Shown here piece after piece: positions 22,254 to 34,700 of a stretch of DNA of 64,000 nt (position 1 is the first letter of the stretch; every line of letters starts with the position of its first letter). This DNA comes from Anaeramoeba flamelloides (Eukaryota; Metamonada; Anaeramoebidae). A program made the position numbers and the translations under genes. Location of the stretch: positions 12,653,001 through 12,717,000 of the forward strand of contig JANTQA010000070.1 of the NCBI GenBank assembly GCA_027625915.1, in the 5' to 3' direction. The notes under the pieces are model-generated. The model was not told the DNA's origin, made no database searches, and saw only the letters and a program-made list of their open reading frames with translations.

Positions 22254-24195
22254 TTTTGAGCTGTAAAAGGCCGCTTATTGATGAAGAAAATTTATAAACG
22301 ACTTTTGAGAATTTTTTGTTGACTTGTTTTTGTTTTTGTTTCTTTTTCTCTTGTTGTTTTTGCTTTTGTTGACTTGTTTTTGTTTCTTTTTCTTTTGAAA
22401 TCTTGTTTGTTTTTCAAAGGAAATTGAGAAAAAATAAAAATAAGATAGTTTTTTGGGAAGAGGTTTAGTAAAATTATGTCTAGATTAAATTTTTCTTGTT
22501 GTTCACATCTATACGTTAAAATTCTTTATATTGGGCTACAATTTTGAAAGAATCAGATTTGGAGAAATCTTATTCTGATCTATTAGACTTTCATTCTGGA
22601 AAAAAAATCGTTAAAGCGATTTTAATTTTAAGACGAAAGAAAAAAGGAACATTTTTCATATATTTTTTTTACTTATTGTTAACTGATCAATGAAGATATA
22701 TGAAAATCAAAATTCCATAAACTGGGCAAATGATGAGTATTAAAATCTAATCGTAAATATCATCTTAATCGAAAAATCCAAAAAATTCATTTTTACAATA
22801 ATTTAAAATTAAATCTCAAATTGGGAAAATTGAACAGACGTGAATTTTGGTTTTATGTGATATTTTGAATTATATTTTGATTCCTTATAAATCGAATAAT
22901 CAATTTCTAATTTTTGGACTTGTTTTTTAATTCAAAATGGGCAAAAAAGAAATTAAAAAGGAATATTTGAAAATTCGAACATTTACTTTTGTTTTACAAT
23001 TAAAAATAATTTGGCATTTTATCCGATTTGATAATTTTTTTTACTGAAAAGACAAATAATCACTAACAAAATTGAGACTCTGTAATGCCTTTTAAAATGG
23101 ATTTAATTATTCATAAAAAATCAGCTTGTTCAACTTTTTTTCAGTGAAAGTTCAGTCATAAAAAATCTGTAATGCTCTTTTTAAAAATTGTTACTCTTTT
23201 TTTTTAGGTTTTTTTTTTATTTTGTTTTAATTTTTTAAATAACAGATTTTTATAGATTTAGAATAATTTTAAAGTGAATTACAAAACACATTTAATTATT
23301 AATTGTTATTGAATACTAAAGGATATTTTTTTTTTTTTTCTATTTATTATTTCATGTGAGTAACAATTTTTGAAATGGTGCTTAGTATTTCATCTAACTT
23401 GAAATTTAAAATTTTCTTTTTTCAAACATACTTCAAGAAAATAATAAATTCTGAAAATTAATTTTAACCAAAAAAACATATTGGATTGTATTTATACATC
23501 TTTTTTATATTATTTTTTAAAAGTTATGATAATTTTATATAATTAAGAATAGATAGCGATTAAATCCATTAAGATTTGAATACCCCCTTTTCAAAATTAC
23601 CAACTTTTCAAAAAAAAGTCCTTTTTTTAGGGGTATTTTTTTTTTTTGAAATTAATTACAACGTGTGAACTTTTATTTGAACATTAAGGATGTAAAAATA
23701 ATTAATGTCAAAACAATTTACAGAAAAAAAAAACAGTGAATATATATTACAACTCAGACCTAAAAAAAAAAAAAAAAAATGATAAAAAATATTCCAAAAA
23801 AAGAAAAAAAAATCAATTTTTCAATTTAATTTATCGATATCTTCCGACAGAAATGCTTTATTTTAAAAATGAAAAAATATGATTTTTTTTAGATTATTAA
23901 AAAAAAAATAGATTCAAATAATCTCTCCACTAAGCCCAATAAAAATTTCAAAAATTTTACAATTAAAACTGAAAAAAATATTCCTCAAAATTTTCTTTCA
24001 TTTTTTTTTCAATTCCAATTAATATCTAATAAAGTTGTAGACCCTTTTCAAAATTGATATGTATAATAATTTTTATTATATGATTATATTCGAAAAACTA
24101 CAAAATTTATAAATTTTTTTTTTTTGAAAAATTTTTCCAGGTTATGTTGTGAAGCAGAGTATGAGGAAAATTTCTTCTTTTTATTTTTCAACTAA
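22254..24195. other. Intergenic stretch upstream of exportin-7
   Basis: No gene seen. Sense-strand CAACAAAA-rich DNA (about 22300-22400) lies just upstream of the exportin-7 start, like the 5' leaders of other genes here. A roughly 330-bp dispersed repeat lies at 23045-23380. The rest is low complexity. Confidence 0.45.
23045..23380 (+). repeat. Dispersed repeat, copy 2 of 3
   Basis: Begins GAAAAGACAAATAATCACTA, as at 15575. It ends with ATGTGAGTAACAATTTTTGA, the inverse of the AAAAATTGTTACTC motif at about 23195. Diverged from the other copies by many single changes. Confidence 0.6.
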
Positions 24196-24197
24196 TA

Positions 24198-24712
24198 CAG
24201 CCGTTCCAAACCTACCATGTAATTTGACGGGTATAGAAATTAACTTTTTGTCTCTGTTAAATACAAAAAATAAGTCTTCTGTTATACCCTGTTGCTTACA
24301 TTTTATAGTTTGACATCGGTTTTTTTTTTAAATTTCTTATTTGAAACATTATAGAAAAAAATCTTGTTGTTTATCATACAAATTCAAAAATTCAAAACAG
24401 TACTTCCAAAGATCGAAGATAGAATTTAATGATTTCTTTGAAATGGTATTATTTTTTGATTTTCAGGTCTTTACAAATTATGGATCCACCAAAAACCTGA
24501 AAATTTTTAAAAATTATTAATCATTCAGAAAGTTTTGTAGTAAAAAAGACAAATTTTAATGTGTTCTCTATTGTAAATTTTTGTTCTTTTAAAATTTCAT
24601 GGTTTGTAATAATCTATCACATATCCATAAAATCCTATCATAAAAAGTCAAGTATGATAAAGAAAATGAATTTTCTTTTTCTCATAGATTTCATGGTAGG
24701 TTGTGACGGCTG
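24198..24712. mobile_element. MITE with Tc1/mariner-type ends, copy 1
   Basis: Starts CAGCCGTTCCAAACCTACCAT and ends with the inverse ATGGTAGGTTGTGACGGCTG, flanked by TA on both sides (24196-24197 and 24713-24714). A CAG...CTG terminus with a TA target duplication is typical of Tc1/mariner. About 515 bp, no transposase. The same end sequence marks elements at 24809-25253 and 41827-41991. Confidence 0.7.
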
Positions 24713-24808
24713 TAGTATTAAACCAAACAAGAAACTCTTTAAACGGGGTAAAGTATTGTATATTTTTTACAAGATAAAAAGTAACGTTATAGTTTGTTTA
24801 AGGAAGTA

Positions 24809-25253
24809 CAGCCGTTCCAAGGCTACCATAAAATTTTAAATAAAACAGATTTGAGTTTTCTATTCTTATTTTCTATTTTCAAAAAATTCGGAAATAATAG
24901 CTATTATTCAAAAAAAAATTTCAATAAATGAGCTATTATTCAAATTTTGAAAAATCAAAAAAAAAATTCAAGATCCCATGAAACTTCAAAATTATCAGTC
25001 CAAAGAAGTTAAAAAAAAATATCAATATTGACTGATCTTTAAAAATTTACCTTTTTTGAACAATATTTTTAGGTGCTTCATGAATCTTCAGAAAATTTTT
25101 TTTTTAATGTTTCAAAATTTGAATAATAGCTCATTTATTGAAATTTTTTTTTGAATAATAGCTATTATTTCCAAATTTTTTGAAAATAGAAAATAAGAAT
25201 AGAAAACTCAAATCTGTTTTATTTAAAATTTTATGGTAGACTTGGAAAGACTG
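24809..25253. mobile_element. MITE with Tc1/mariner-type ends and long arms, copy 2
   Basis: Starts CAGCCGTTCCAAGGCTACCA and ends with the inverse TGGTAGACTTGGAAAGACTG, flanked by TA (24807-24808 and 25254-25255). The arms stay inverse for about 140 bp (about 24809-24945 against 25115-25253), with matching AATAATAGCTATTATT motifs. It lies only about 95 bp from copy 1. Confidence 0.75.
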
Positions 25254-26930
25254 TAAGTACATTTTACCATATCGAAAAATTTTAATGTGTGAACCTTGCT
25301 GAAAAATATTTTTTGAGTGCCACCAGATATTCAAAGATTGGAACCAAAAATCCCATTCGCTAGTCTATCCATGAAAAGAGTCAAAGTAATTCAGAGTTTA
25401 ATCTTATCATTTTTCAATTTTTGAAAATTTTTTTTTGATTCAAATTTTGGTTTTTTTAAATTTGGTTTTGGATCTAGAGATGTCTTTATTTGAACGATTG
25501 AAATTAATCAAACAGTAAACCAAAAAAAATAGACCCCAAAAGGTGTGCATTTGAAATATTTATTTTCCTTTAGAAGACCAAACACGAAAGATCACCTTCC
25601 AAATAAATTTGTTGAAATAAAGACTGAGAAAAAAAAAAAAATCGATAAAGGCCTATTTTCGAAGATTTTTTTTCTTTATCTTTTTAATTTGTCTGAACCC
25701 AAAAAATTTATAACCTTGAATTTCTTCCCCCATTACTATTTATTATTATTTTTAAAAACCATTTTGTGACAAATTTGCTTTCAAAATTCTTTTTTAAAAT
25801 ATTTTTATCAAACAAAGCCAAAACAAAGAATACTATTTCAAAAATTAAAATTAAGGGTTGAATTCTTGGAATCAAAAAACAGTTACAAAAGATTCAAATC
25901 AAAACATAATTGAAAAATTCAAGAAAAAATTTCAATCAGATTCAGAATTATTTGAGTTTTCTCATTTAAATAGTAAATAAAATAATTATAAAATCAAACG
26001 AATTGGTCCAATAAACTCTTATTTCAAGATGAATTTAAAAAATCTCTGATTTTCTGAACTAAAACTAGAATTAGATGAATTAAATGAAAATAGGATTTTG
26101 AAATCATTTTGGAAATTCTTTAGTAATAAACAGTAATTTATTTCTCAAAAATTTTCCAAACAAAATTATTTTCACCAAGAATTAAATATAAAACCAAATT
26201 TAATTAGAATAAGTAATTGTGTAAAGTATTATAGATAAGAGCTTGAAATGAATTATTTTTATTTATTTTTTTAAGCACAATTTTTTCATTTTTTTGATTT
26301 CCGTTTTTTTGTTGGTATGAAAATATCTTATACTAGGAGATCTGGCTCTCTAGTATTTATGAAAATATCAATGTATTTAGCTATTGAAATGATTTGAAGA
26401 ATTCAGTTTCACATAAATGGTGGCACTCAAAAAATGAAAAATGTACTTACCCCCTTAAATAAGAAAAATGAAACAAGTTAATAATTTTTCAAAAAAGATC
26501 AAATAAAAAGTGTATTTTCTCTGAGTTTACCCTATTTACCCTACACTTAAATCATGTTCTCTTTTACTTGAGAGGTTTTGTGAGAAATCATTGGTTTTGT
26601 GATGTGAAATGATTATTTTTTAAAAAATGAAGAAAAAGAAGAGTCTGAAATAAAAAAGACCTCTAAAAAAAAGAAAAAAAAAAAAAAGCAAAGAAATATT
26701 TTTGTTCGATAAAAAAAGAAAAGAAAAAAAAAAAAATTGTATTAGTAAGTGGACATAAAACGGTTTATTTACTCTATTGGGATTGGTGGTAAGAAAAAGA
26801 AAAAGAAGTTTTTTCTTTATCAAAATAAAAAGCTTGTATCCTCTTTTTTTTTTTTTTTTTTTTGATTTTTTTTTTGAATAAGCCAAATAATAAATGTTGT
26901 TTTTTGTTGTTATTTTCTAGGGCTTAGCAT
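25254..26930. other. AT-rich stretch, nothing recognised
   Basis: Long A and T tracts; no family-matching open frame and no clear repeat. It lies between the MITE pair and the 3' end of the eS28 gene. Confidence 0.4.
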
Positions 26931-27357
26931 TTATCTAAATCGTCTTGCTTGTCTTTCAGATTCCATAAGAACAAGAATGTCGCCTTCTTTAACTGGTCCT
27001 TTAACATTTCTGATAAGGTTTCTTGTGTTGTCATCAATAAATTCAACACGGACTTGGCTTACACCACCTGATGCGCCTGTTCTTCCAAGAACTTTGGTTA
27101 CAGTTACAAGTGTTTTTTCGTCCTAGTATGTTTGGAAGGTTACAAAAGCAAAAAGTCAAAATGGAAATTAAAAAGAAATTCAAAGATCCTGTTAAGACTA
27201 GCGAAGCTACTCCAAAAGATTAAAAAAAAAAAAAAAAAAAAAAAACTTACTGTTGACTATTATGATTAGTGGTTCGGGATGTGAATAATTGTGAGTAGGT
27301 GAATTTTAAAAAAAAACGAGTTTTAAATCAGATTGTTGAAAAAAGAATATTTACCAT
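26931..27357 (-). CDS. RPS28: 40S ribosomal protein eS28
   Basis: Exon 2 (27122-26931) encodes 63 residues including [53 protein letters not shown] and a TAA stop. This is the eS28 core and its conserved C-terminus. The N-terminus fits an ATG at 27357-27355 followed at once by GTAAAT (intron 27354-27123, 232 bp) and the acceptor ACTAG, giving [14 protein letters not shown] and 64 aa in total, the normal size. eS28 is a small-subunit protein at the mRNA exit region near the decoding site. Codons are richer in C and G than the surroundings, as expected for a highly expressed gene. The intron carries a 110-bp segment duplicated in inverse at 27945-28062 and an A-tailed insert. The product call is firm; the single-codon first exon is inferred. 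Confidence 0.9.
27128..27245 (+). other. Poly(A)-tailed retrocopy-like insert in the eS28 intron
   Basis: On the strand opposite eS28, an ATG at 27128 opens 31 codons ending [15 protein letters not shown] and a TAA that runs straight into 24 A residues (27222-27245). The codons are less AT-rich than the intron around them. This resembles the 3' end of a short transcript copied back by LINE machinery into the poly-T stretch of the intron. The parent gene is not recognised, and a chance open frame is possible. Confidence 0.4.
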
Positions 27358-27906
27358 TAGTGAGAAATAAAAGCTTGAGTGATGTACTAAAAAGTGATAA
27401 AAGAAAAATGATTTGCTTTTTGAATTTTTTTTAAATTATGGACAAAAATTATGAGAACAAATTCAAATGTTTATGGGTGGGTGTTGGAGTAGTATTTTTT
27501 TGAGTGACTCAATTGATTATTATTAACCAGTACTTTGGGTCAATTTATATATCAATTTGATTTCTCACCTCTTACTTGATCTTTTCCAAAATAAATTTTA
27601 TGAGCACTTTTGCATTGAAGATTTGAGTGGGTTTTAGTTTTTCTAAATTAGTTCCTGTGAATACAAAAAATTTATAAATGATAAGATCTTGATTTTGATA
27701 AGTTTCAGAATAAAAAGATTTAAGGTTTACAATCACTGAAAAATGAAAAATTGTTAATCTGGTGTTTGGAATGGCGCCTTGTTATTTTTGTTCTTTAACT
27801 GACCGATATTCGACAGGTATGACTTTTAATGTTTGTGTTAAAAGAAGATTTTTGGGTTTTATTGTTTGTTTTTTTGGGAAATCCGAATTTTATAAGTACA
27901 CAATGT

Positions 27907-28152
27907 ATAGGATTTAAGGTATCTACATAATGAATTTTGGTTTTTACGTTGTTAAATATTCTTTTTTCAACAATTTGATTTAAAACTTGTTTTTTTTTTT
28001 AAAATTTACCTACTCACAATTATTCACATCCCGAACCACTAATCATAATAGTCAACAGTAAGTTTTTTTTATAGTTAATCGTAAAAGTTAAATAAATAGT
28101 TCAATTGTCAATCCAAAAATCAAAAATCGTTATGTAGATACCTTAAAGCCTA
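27907..28152. mobile_element. Small TIR element holding a copy of eS28 intron sequence
   Basis: The ends are inverse: ATAGGATTTAAGGTATCTAC at 27907 and the complement of its near copy at 28152, with about 35 bp of arm each. Between them, 27945-28062 matches the reverse complement of 27247-27356 (most of the first half of the eS28 intron), with only a few differences. Both copies share the GTCAACAGTAAGTTTT border. The element either captured intron DNA or shed part of itself into the intron. Confidence 0.55.
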
Positions 28153-29099
28153 TCAGTAATATAATTATAAAGTTCGATTTCCGAAAAAAAAAAAAAAATT
28201 CCAAAATTTACTTTTTTAATCCACTATAAAAATTGAACCAACATTAAAACCCAGGCTTAATCGAAGATTGGTCAGCTAAGAATCAAATTAACAAGTTACG
28301 TTACTCAAAACAAGATAAAATTTTTTCAAATTTTAGAGATTGTAAACCTTACTTATATGTAGACCCTTGAAAAATTTTCATAGTCCATTTTTTAATCTCA
28401 AGATCTTTGTATTATTTTTCATTCTTTCAAAAAAAGTCTGTGAAGAATTACAATTTCAGTGAAAAAGTTAAAATTGAAAATAAAAAACCCTCTTGAAAAG
28501 GTTATATTATCCCAGTTTAATTTATATCCTGTGAATGTTTGGCTTTCAAAAAATGTAAACTTTTCATAATTCCAACTATTTTCACAATTTTACCTACTTA
28601 GATCCAACCAAAATCCGATTATAATATTACATACTTTTATTTCAAATCTATTAACATAATTCAGGTTACAGAGTTGTTCTAAATCTGGTTTTATAATTAC
28701 TTTTATAGGTTTATAATGTTTTAAATTTCGAAATTTTTCTTTAAAAGCTTTTAAAGACATTTTTTTGTAAAATTTTCATTCAAAAATTAATTTGAAATGA
28801 TTTTTTATTTTTTTATTGATTTATTTTTTGAATACAAGTTATTTTTTATCATATTTCTTCAGAATGAAAATTATTCTTTCAAAAATCTCTTTTCTTTTTA
28901 CTTTATTGGATTTTTACTTTGATACTCATCTTTTTTTCATTCAAATTCTTCAGAATGAAAAGTCAATTTGTAAAAGTGAATTTAAAATAAGAAAGTTACT
29001 AATAATCCACTTAGGTGGAAAGATAGTTCTTAAAGTTGCTATTCTGCAAAATCTTAGTATATCAATTATATGTTTAAGTTTTGGTTGATATACCAATTT

Positions 29100-29410
29100 C
29101 TAAACTCAATTTTTAAAATTGTGACTCACCTCAAATGATAAATTGAAAAAAATAAAATTTATTCTTTTGCTTTCAAGAACAAATATTAATTAAATCTTGT
29201 TATTAATTCACTGTGAAATCATTCTAAGCTTATAAAAATCTGATATTTTAAAAATTAACAAAAAATAAAACCAAAAACTAAAAAAAAGTGAGTTACAATT
29301 TTTAAAATTCAATTACCGATTTTTTATTACTGAATTTTCATTGAAAAAAAGTTAACCCGAAGTTTTTTTTATGAATCATTAAAAACATTTTAAAAAATAT
29401 TTCTTAGCTC
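29100..29410 (-). repeat. Dispersed repeat, copy 3 of 3
   Basis: Reverse complement of the 15575-15905 family. The inner part is bounded by TTAAAATTGTGACTCACCTC and GTGAGTTACAATTTTTAAAA, which are mutual inverses and look like MITE ends. Confidence 0.6.
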
Positions 29411-29514
29411 AATTTTCTTTATGATTATATGTCTTTTTAAAGATCTTTTTTTTTCTTTTTTTCCACATAATATTTTGAAAAAAAAATATCAAAAAGAAAA
29501 ATTTTTCAAAAGAA

Positions 29515-29635
29515 AAGAAAAAGAAAAAGAAAAAGAAAAAGAAAAGAAAAAGAAAAATTTACTCAAAAAAATAGAAAAAGAAAAACAAAAGAAAAACAAA
29601 AAATTGAAAAAGAAAAACAAAAATTACAGAAATTA
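29515..29635 (+). repeat. Purine microsatellite (AAAAAG)n-like
   Basis: Runs of GAAAAA units with interruptions. The open frame through it (poly-K/E) is a product of the repeat, not a gene. Confidence 0.7.
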
Positions 29636-31782
29636 GAGTAAATTATTTTGATCTAATAATTAAAGAATGAATTTTTGATAATAATTTGGTATAAACCCAC
29701 AAAAAAAAATTCATTTACATTCTAAATTGAGCTATTATTTTTGAAAAATAGCTTAGATTGGTTGTTTCTTATGAATTCTAAAGGTTATTCAGGGGATATG
29801 TTAGTTAATCCCCCCCATTCCCTACACTCTAAAAGTATAATGAATAAAAAATCATTTTTTTCCTATATTAAAATCACTAAAAGGTCAATCCAATCTGATT
29901 TTATAAATATTTTTTTCTTTTTTTGACAAATATTTTTAAAAATCTTTCTCTAACTTGAAATATTAACAGTCCTTTATGAATTAGATCTTATCAATATTTT
30001 TTTAGAAATTCTTAATTATATTTACTGTTACTTACCAAACAAAAGCAAAAAAAAATTTCATTCAACATCCCAAAAAAAAAAAAAACTTAAATCCATAAAT
30101 TTACAAATAATAAACAAATTTATCAATTTTAAAAAAGCAAATTAAAAATTCAATCTTTTTTAATGAATTAAATAATATGACTTTTTCCTAACTTTTAAAA
30201 CTTTTTTTTGGTAAAAATCAATGAAAATTTAGTTCCATTTTTTATTTTTTTTTCAACAAACAGTAGTTATTAAAACAAATGGAGGAATATTAATAAAGAT
30301 AAAATTGAAACAAAATTATAAACAGCTAAAATAGGGAAAATAAAATAATATTATCTTGATTTCAGTCTGGCTGAATATTATTTTTCTAGATTTAAGAATT
30401 TATTACGAATATTTACTTTATGATATACAGTTTTTTGACTTCAAAATAATTATAGAATAATTTTTTTTTAAATAATTTCCCCATTACCCAGTAGTCACTT
30501 TTGTTTTTTAATGTATATATTTTTAAATTAATATGTTTTCTTTTTAATCTCAAATAATTATTTATTTTCACTCTATTATCAAAGAATACACAAATGGTGT
30601 TTTTTTTTTTTTTTTTCGTGATCACTAAACCCACAATTAGGATAATTCCCCAATTCATATACACTGTTTTTTCTTTTGATTTTCGTAAAAGTACTTTAAT
30701 TAAAATAAAGTGTAAAAAAAATTTTTATCAATGTTTCAAAATGAAAAGTTGTGTTTCTTTTTTCTAGAAGACCCATAAATCAATCGATCAAAGAAACCGA
30801 CAATAAACGCTAATTAATCATGGTATTGGTTTCTTAAAGTTCTATTATGTTTATAGAATTTCTAAAAATGAAGGATCAAATTACAAAATTTATCTCAAAA
30901 AATAGAGAATATTTTTCAAAGAAAATATAATCATCAAAAAAACAAAAAATTTCAAAAAAATTGAGATTATTATGAAAAATTTACAACTAATCGCATTACT
31001 AATTTAAATTTTACTGAAAATATCCAGATATTTATCTTCAAAATAGATTTGAACTTAGGTATACTATTGGGTTGTCGATTGTGAATTGCCTTGGAACAAG
31101 AAGAAAAAAAAAGTACAGATTATATTTTGAAACATGGATGATAGTCGTTATTCACGCATTATTTTGATCACTGTATATCAATGCGATTCAAAAAAGAAGG
31201 ACATTTTTATTCAGATTTCAAAAAAAAAACGAGTAAAACGACTTCTGTATTCTGATTTTAACAGAACAGGTGACTTTCCTCATTATCCAAAATCAAAAAG
31301 TTATAAAAATTAGGTTTGCAAAAAGGCTCATTTTCAAATTACAAAACAAAACAAAATTAACTTTGCCTAACCCCCACGAATTGATCAAATAGAATCCACT
31401 TTGATTATTACAAAGATATCTTGATATTAAAAAAATTGGAAGAAATTTTCGATCGTCCTTTTTGACAAAAATAAAACAAGACACTTATTTCCTTCTTAAC
31501 TTTACCAAAAATTTTGAATTTGTTTGTGAATGCTTTTTTATAATATTTTTTAAAATAGTCCTTCAGAAATGAAATGAAAATCTATTCTGATCCTATGACA
31601 CTGGAATTAAAGTATCTTTGATCTTTGAAAATTCTATCACTCTTAGAAAAAGGATATGGAACTTTTCCATTTTTTCTTTTTTGACCAAACATTACTTTAT
31701 TTAATTTCTTTTTTTGTTTACCCAATAAATCGCCGACAACACACAAGTCAACCACAAAAAAAAACACAAGAACAAACTATAA

Positions 31783-34700
31783 ATGCTAACTGGATCAATT
31801 CGTGGGAGGTGGCATTTAGTTACGCGTATCGGGCAAGGAGGTTTTGGCGAGATTTATATTGCACACGATCGCCAAACGGAACAGCCTGTTGCTATTAAAT
31901 TTGAAAAAAAAAGTTGCCAAAAGGAAGCACTCAAGTTTGAAATCGAGGTCTTAAGCCAGTTGCAGTCTTCAATTTTTTTTCCAAATTTCATTTGTTCTGG
32001 CTGTAGTAAGGACTTCAATTATTTGGTGATGGATTTGCATGGACCAAATTTGTCTTCTGTTAGAAGGCACCACCGAAAGCGTTGTTTTTCAATCACAACA
32101 ACAGCCAAAATTGGGATCGAAATGATACTATCTATCAAGGAGATTCATAAGATTGGCTTTATCCATCGAGACATCAAACCTGTATATTCTTCCCTTTTTT
32201 ACTTTCTTAAAAAATTAATTTCCTTCATTCTTATTTTTCATTTAAAACCATGGTTTTAGCAAACTGTGCTTTTGCCTTCTTTTTATAAAATTGGAATTTG
32301 AAGTCAAGAATTCTCTTGGATTAAAAAATTTTTACAAAAATCAGATCGAAAAAAAAACATTTTTTAAAAATTGAATTCCCTCAACCAAGCTTTAAAAAAC
32401 ACAAATTTATCAAAAAAAAAAGATTCATTGTGTCAAATCTAAAAATGGAACAAAAAAACTTTCAAAATTAAGGCACCACTTTTTATTCTTATGAACAACA
32501 AAGTTCTTGAAAGAAAAAGTATGAATAACAAGGAAAATGGAATGGGTGTTCTTTTAATTGATGAGATTATTGGGGCCGAATTTGTGTTTCACTCAATTTA
32601 TGAAAAAATTACCGAAATCACAGAAATTTTAAAGTGTATTTTCATTTCAGCTTGCATTCTTTGAATACAAGTTTTTCAAAAGTTACATTATTTGAAATTG
32701 AAAGAAGAAGAAAAATTCTCAATTCGAAAAGAATAAAAAATATTGAAAAACCAAAATTAAAAGTTATTTTTCCAAGATAAAGACATCCACTTATTGAAAG
32801 AATCCATAATCAAATGAATATTATAAATGATATTTCAAACGAAGAGAACTTTTGAATTTTTGGAACTATAAGCTTTATTTTGGATTCGAAATGATTTTGG
32901 GGCCTTTTGAAAATTTTGTAATGAAGTTTTCAAAAAGTGTGATAAAATTTTTTTTTCAAATAATGTGTTGAAAATGGTTCAATTGAAATTTATTGACTAT
33001 ACTAAGAAGTTTTCAAAATAATTTTGGTGCATTTTGTAAATTTTGTAACTTGAACAATTAAACTAAAGATCAAATTATTTTCCATGTTTACAACATTTCC
33101 TTTTCAACATTATAAAAAATATCCTACAAGAACAAAAACTCTTACTATTAAAACAGAACAAAAACTCTTACTATGAAAACAAAACAAAAATAAAGTGGGC
33201 GTGATTAATTTAAATTCCATTTTTCAATTGTTAAATAAAAGAATTTTATTTTTCTTTTACATTTTGAGATACTAATTTTCATGACTATAAAGGAAAATTC
33301 CACGAACTCCCAAAATTGAAAATTATCCCAACTCGCTTTTTACTTTACTCTGCATTAACTTACCAATTACATAATGCTAAAATAGTCTTTCCTACTATAA
33401 AACACCAACCCACCTAAATGCACTTGAACAATATTTTATATAATTATCAAGTTAAAAAAATTTTTCTTTTCTTTAATATTCAAAAAAAAACAAAATTAAA
33501 AGATTTTTAACAAAACTTAATTCCAAAATTTGTTGTTCACTTTATAGTATGGGTTAAAAACGTTTTTGGTATTTTCCATGATTTAGAAGAAAGTGTAATT
33601 TTTAAAAATTTCAATTTTTTATTTTCATTTTTTCATTCTTTTTTTTTTTTTTCTTTGAATAGAAATTCAAAATTCAAAATTCAAAATTTTTACATACAAA
33701 ACATTCTGTTGTAACGAGTTGTTAAAAAAAAACAAATAAGAATAAATTCAAGAATATTACATGTTAAAAATCAACAATTAAAAAATCAGAAATTTAATTA
33801 AATTAGTTGGATATAAAACCATTATGTATTTGAAAAGACTTGAACCTTATACAAAAAGCAAACAGATTAACTTTTGCGCTCCATCATTGATCTTTCGAAA
33901 TAAGTTATTTCCAAAAAAGAGCGGCAAATTTATTTTAAAATATCTTTATTAAGCTCAATCTTCCTAAAACTATTTTAAATATCCAAAATTATTAACAATT
34001 ATTATAAATCAATTCTTCATAGTAATCCAATTTATTTGTTTGTACGACATTGTTCTTACATAAATAAAGGATATTAAAATTTCTTGATATCGATTTTATC
34101 TGATATTTTTTTAGGTATGAAAAAGTGTGATTATTTTTTCTTTTTGAGACTAAAAAAATTTTTTTCTTACCCGATAAGTTTAATCTAGGCAAATTTTCCA
34201 ATAGAATGGAAAACTTATAACTGTATTTTAATTGTTTAAAAAATCATTTTGTATCCTTAACATATTGCTCTTTTTTTTTATTGAAATTGCCTGTGTATTG
34301 TTTTCTCCAAAAAAAGTGCAAATTTTAAAATAAATAAAAACTCAAATAAATTTTGTCTACTATTTTTAAAGTATAAAAAGGAAATAATAGAAAATATTGA
34401 TCATTTTTTATGGGTGTGACCTTTCTATGAAAAAGATAGATTAATATTATAAAACAAATTAAAGGAAATGAATCTTAATGAATTAATTTTCAATCTGTGA
34501 TAGTTTGAAATTATTTTAATTAATAAATAACGGTGAAATATATGATTTCATGCTTAAATTTTTGAAAGGAAATTTAAGGATAAGGGTAACTAGAGTTTAA
34601 TTTACACTTCTTCTCAAATAATAAAAATAAAAATAAAAATAAAAAAAAAGTCCAATTTTTTTTTTCATTTTTTGGAAATATTTGAATGGACATATTTTGA

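Larger units (their letters stand above)
28153..31782. other. AT-rich intergenic stretch with one repeat and a microsatellite
   Basis: No gene seen. It contains a reverse copy of the roughly 330-bp dispersed repeat at 29100-29410 and an AAAGAA-type microsatellite at about 29515-29635. The last 120 bp before 31783 shift from T-rich to A/C-rich sequence and probably hold the kinase promoter and leader. Confidence 0.45.

Noticed and set aside
31656-31898. Plus-strand open frame overlapping the kinase start in another frame
   Set aside because: A shadow of exon 1; no family features, while the 31783 frame has the kinase motifs.
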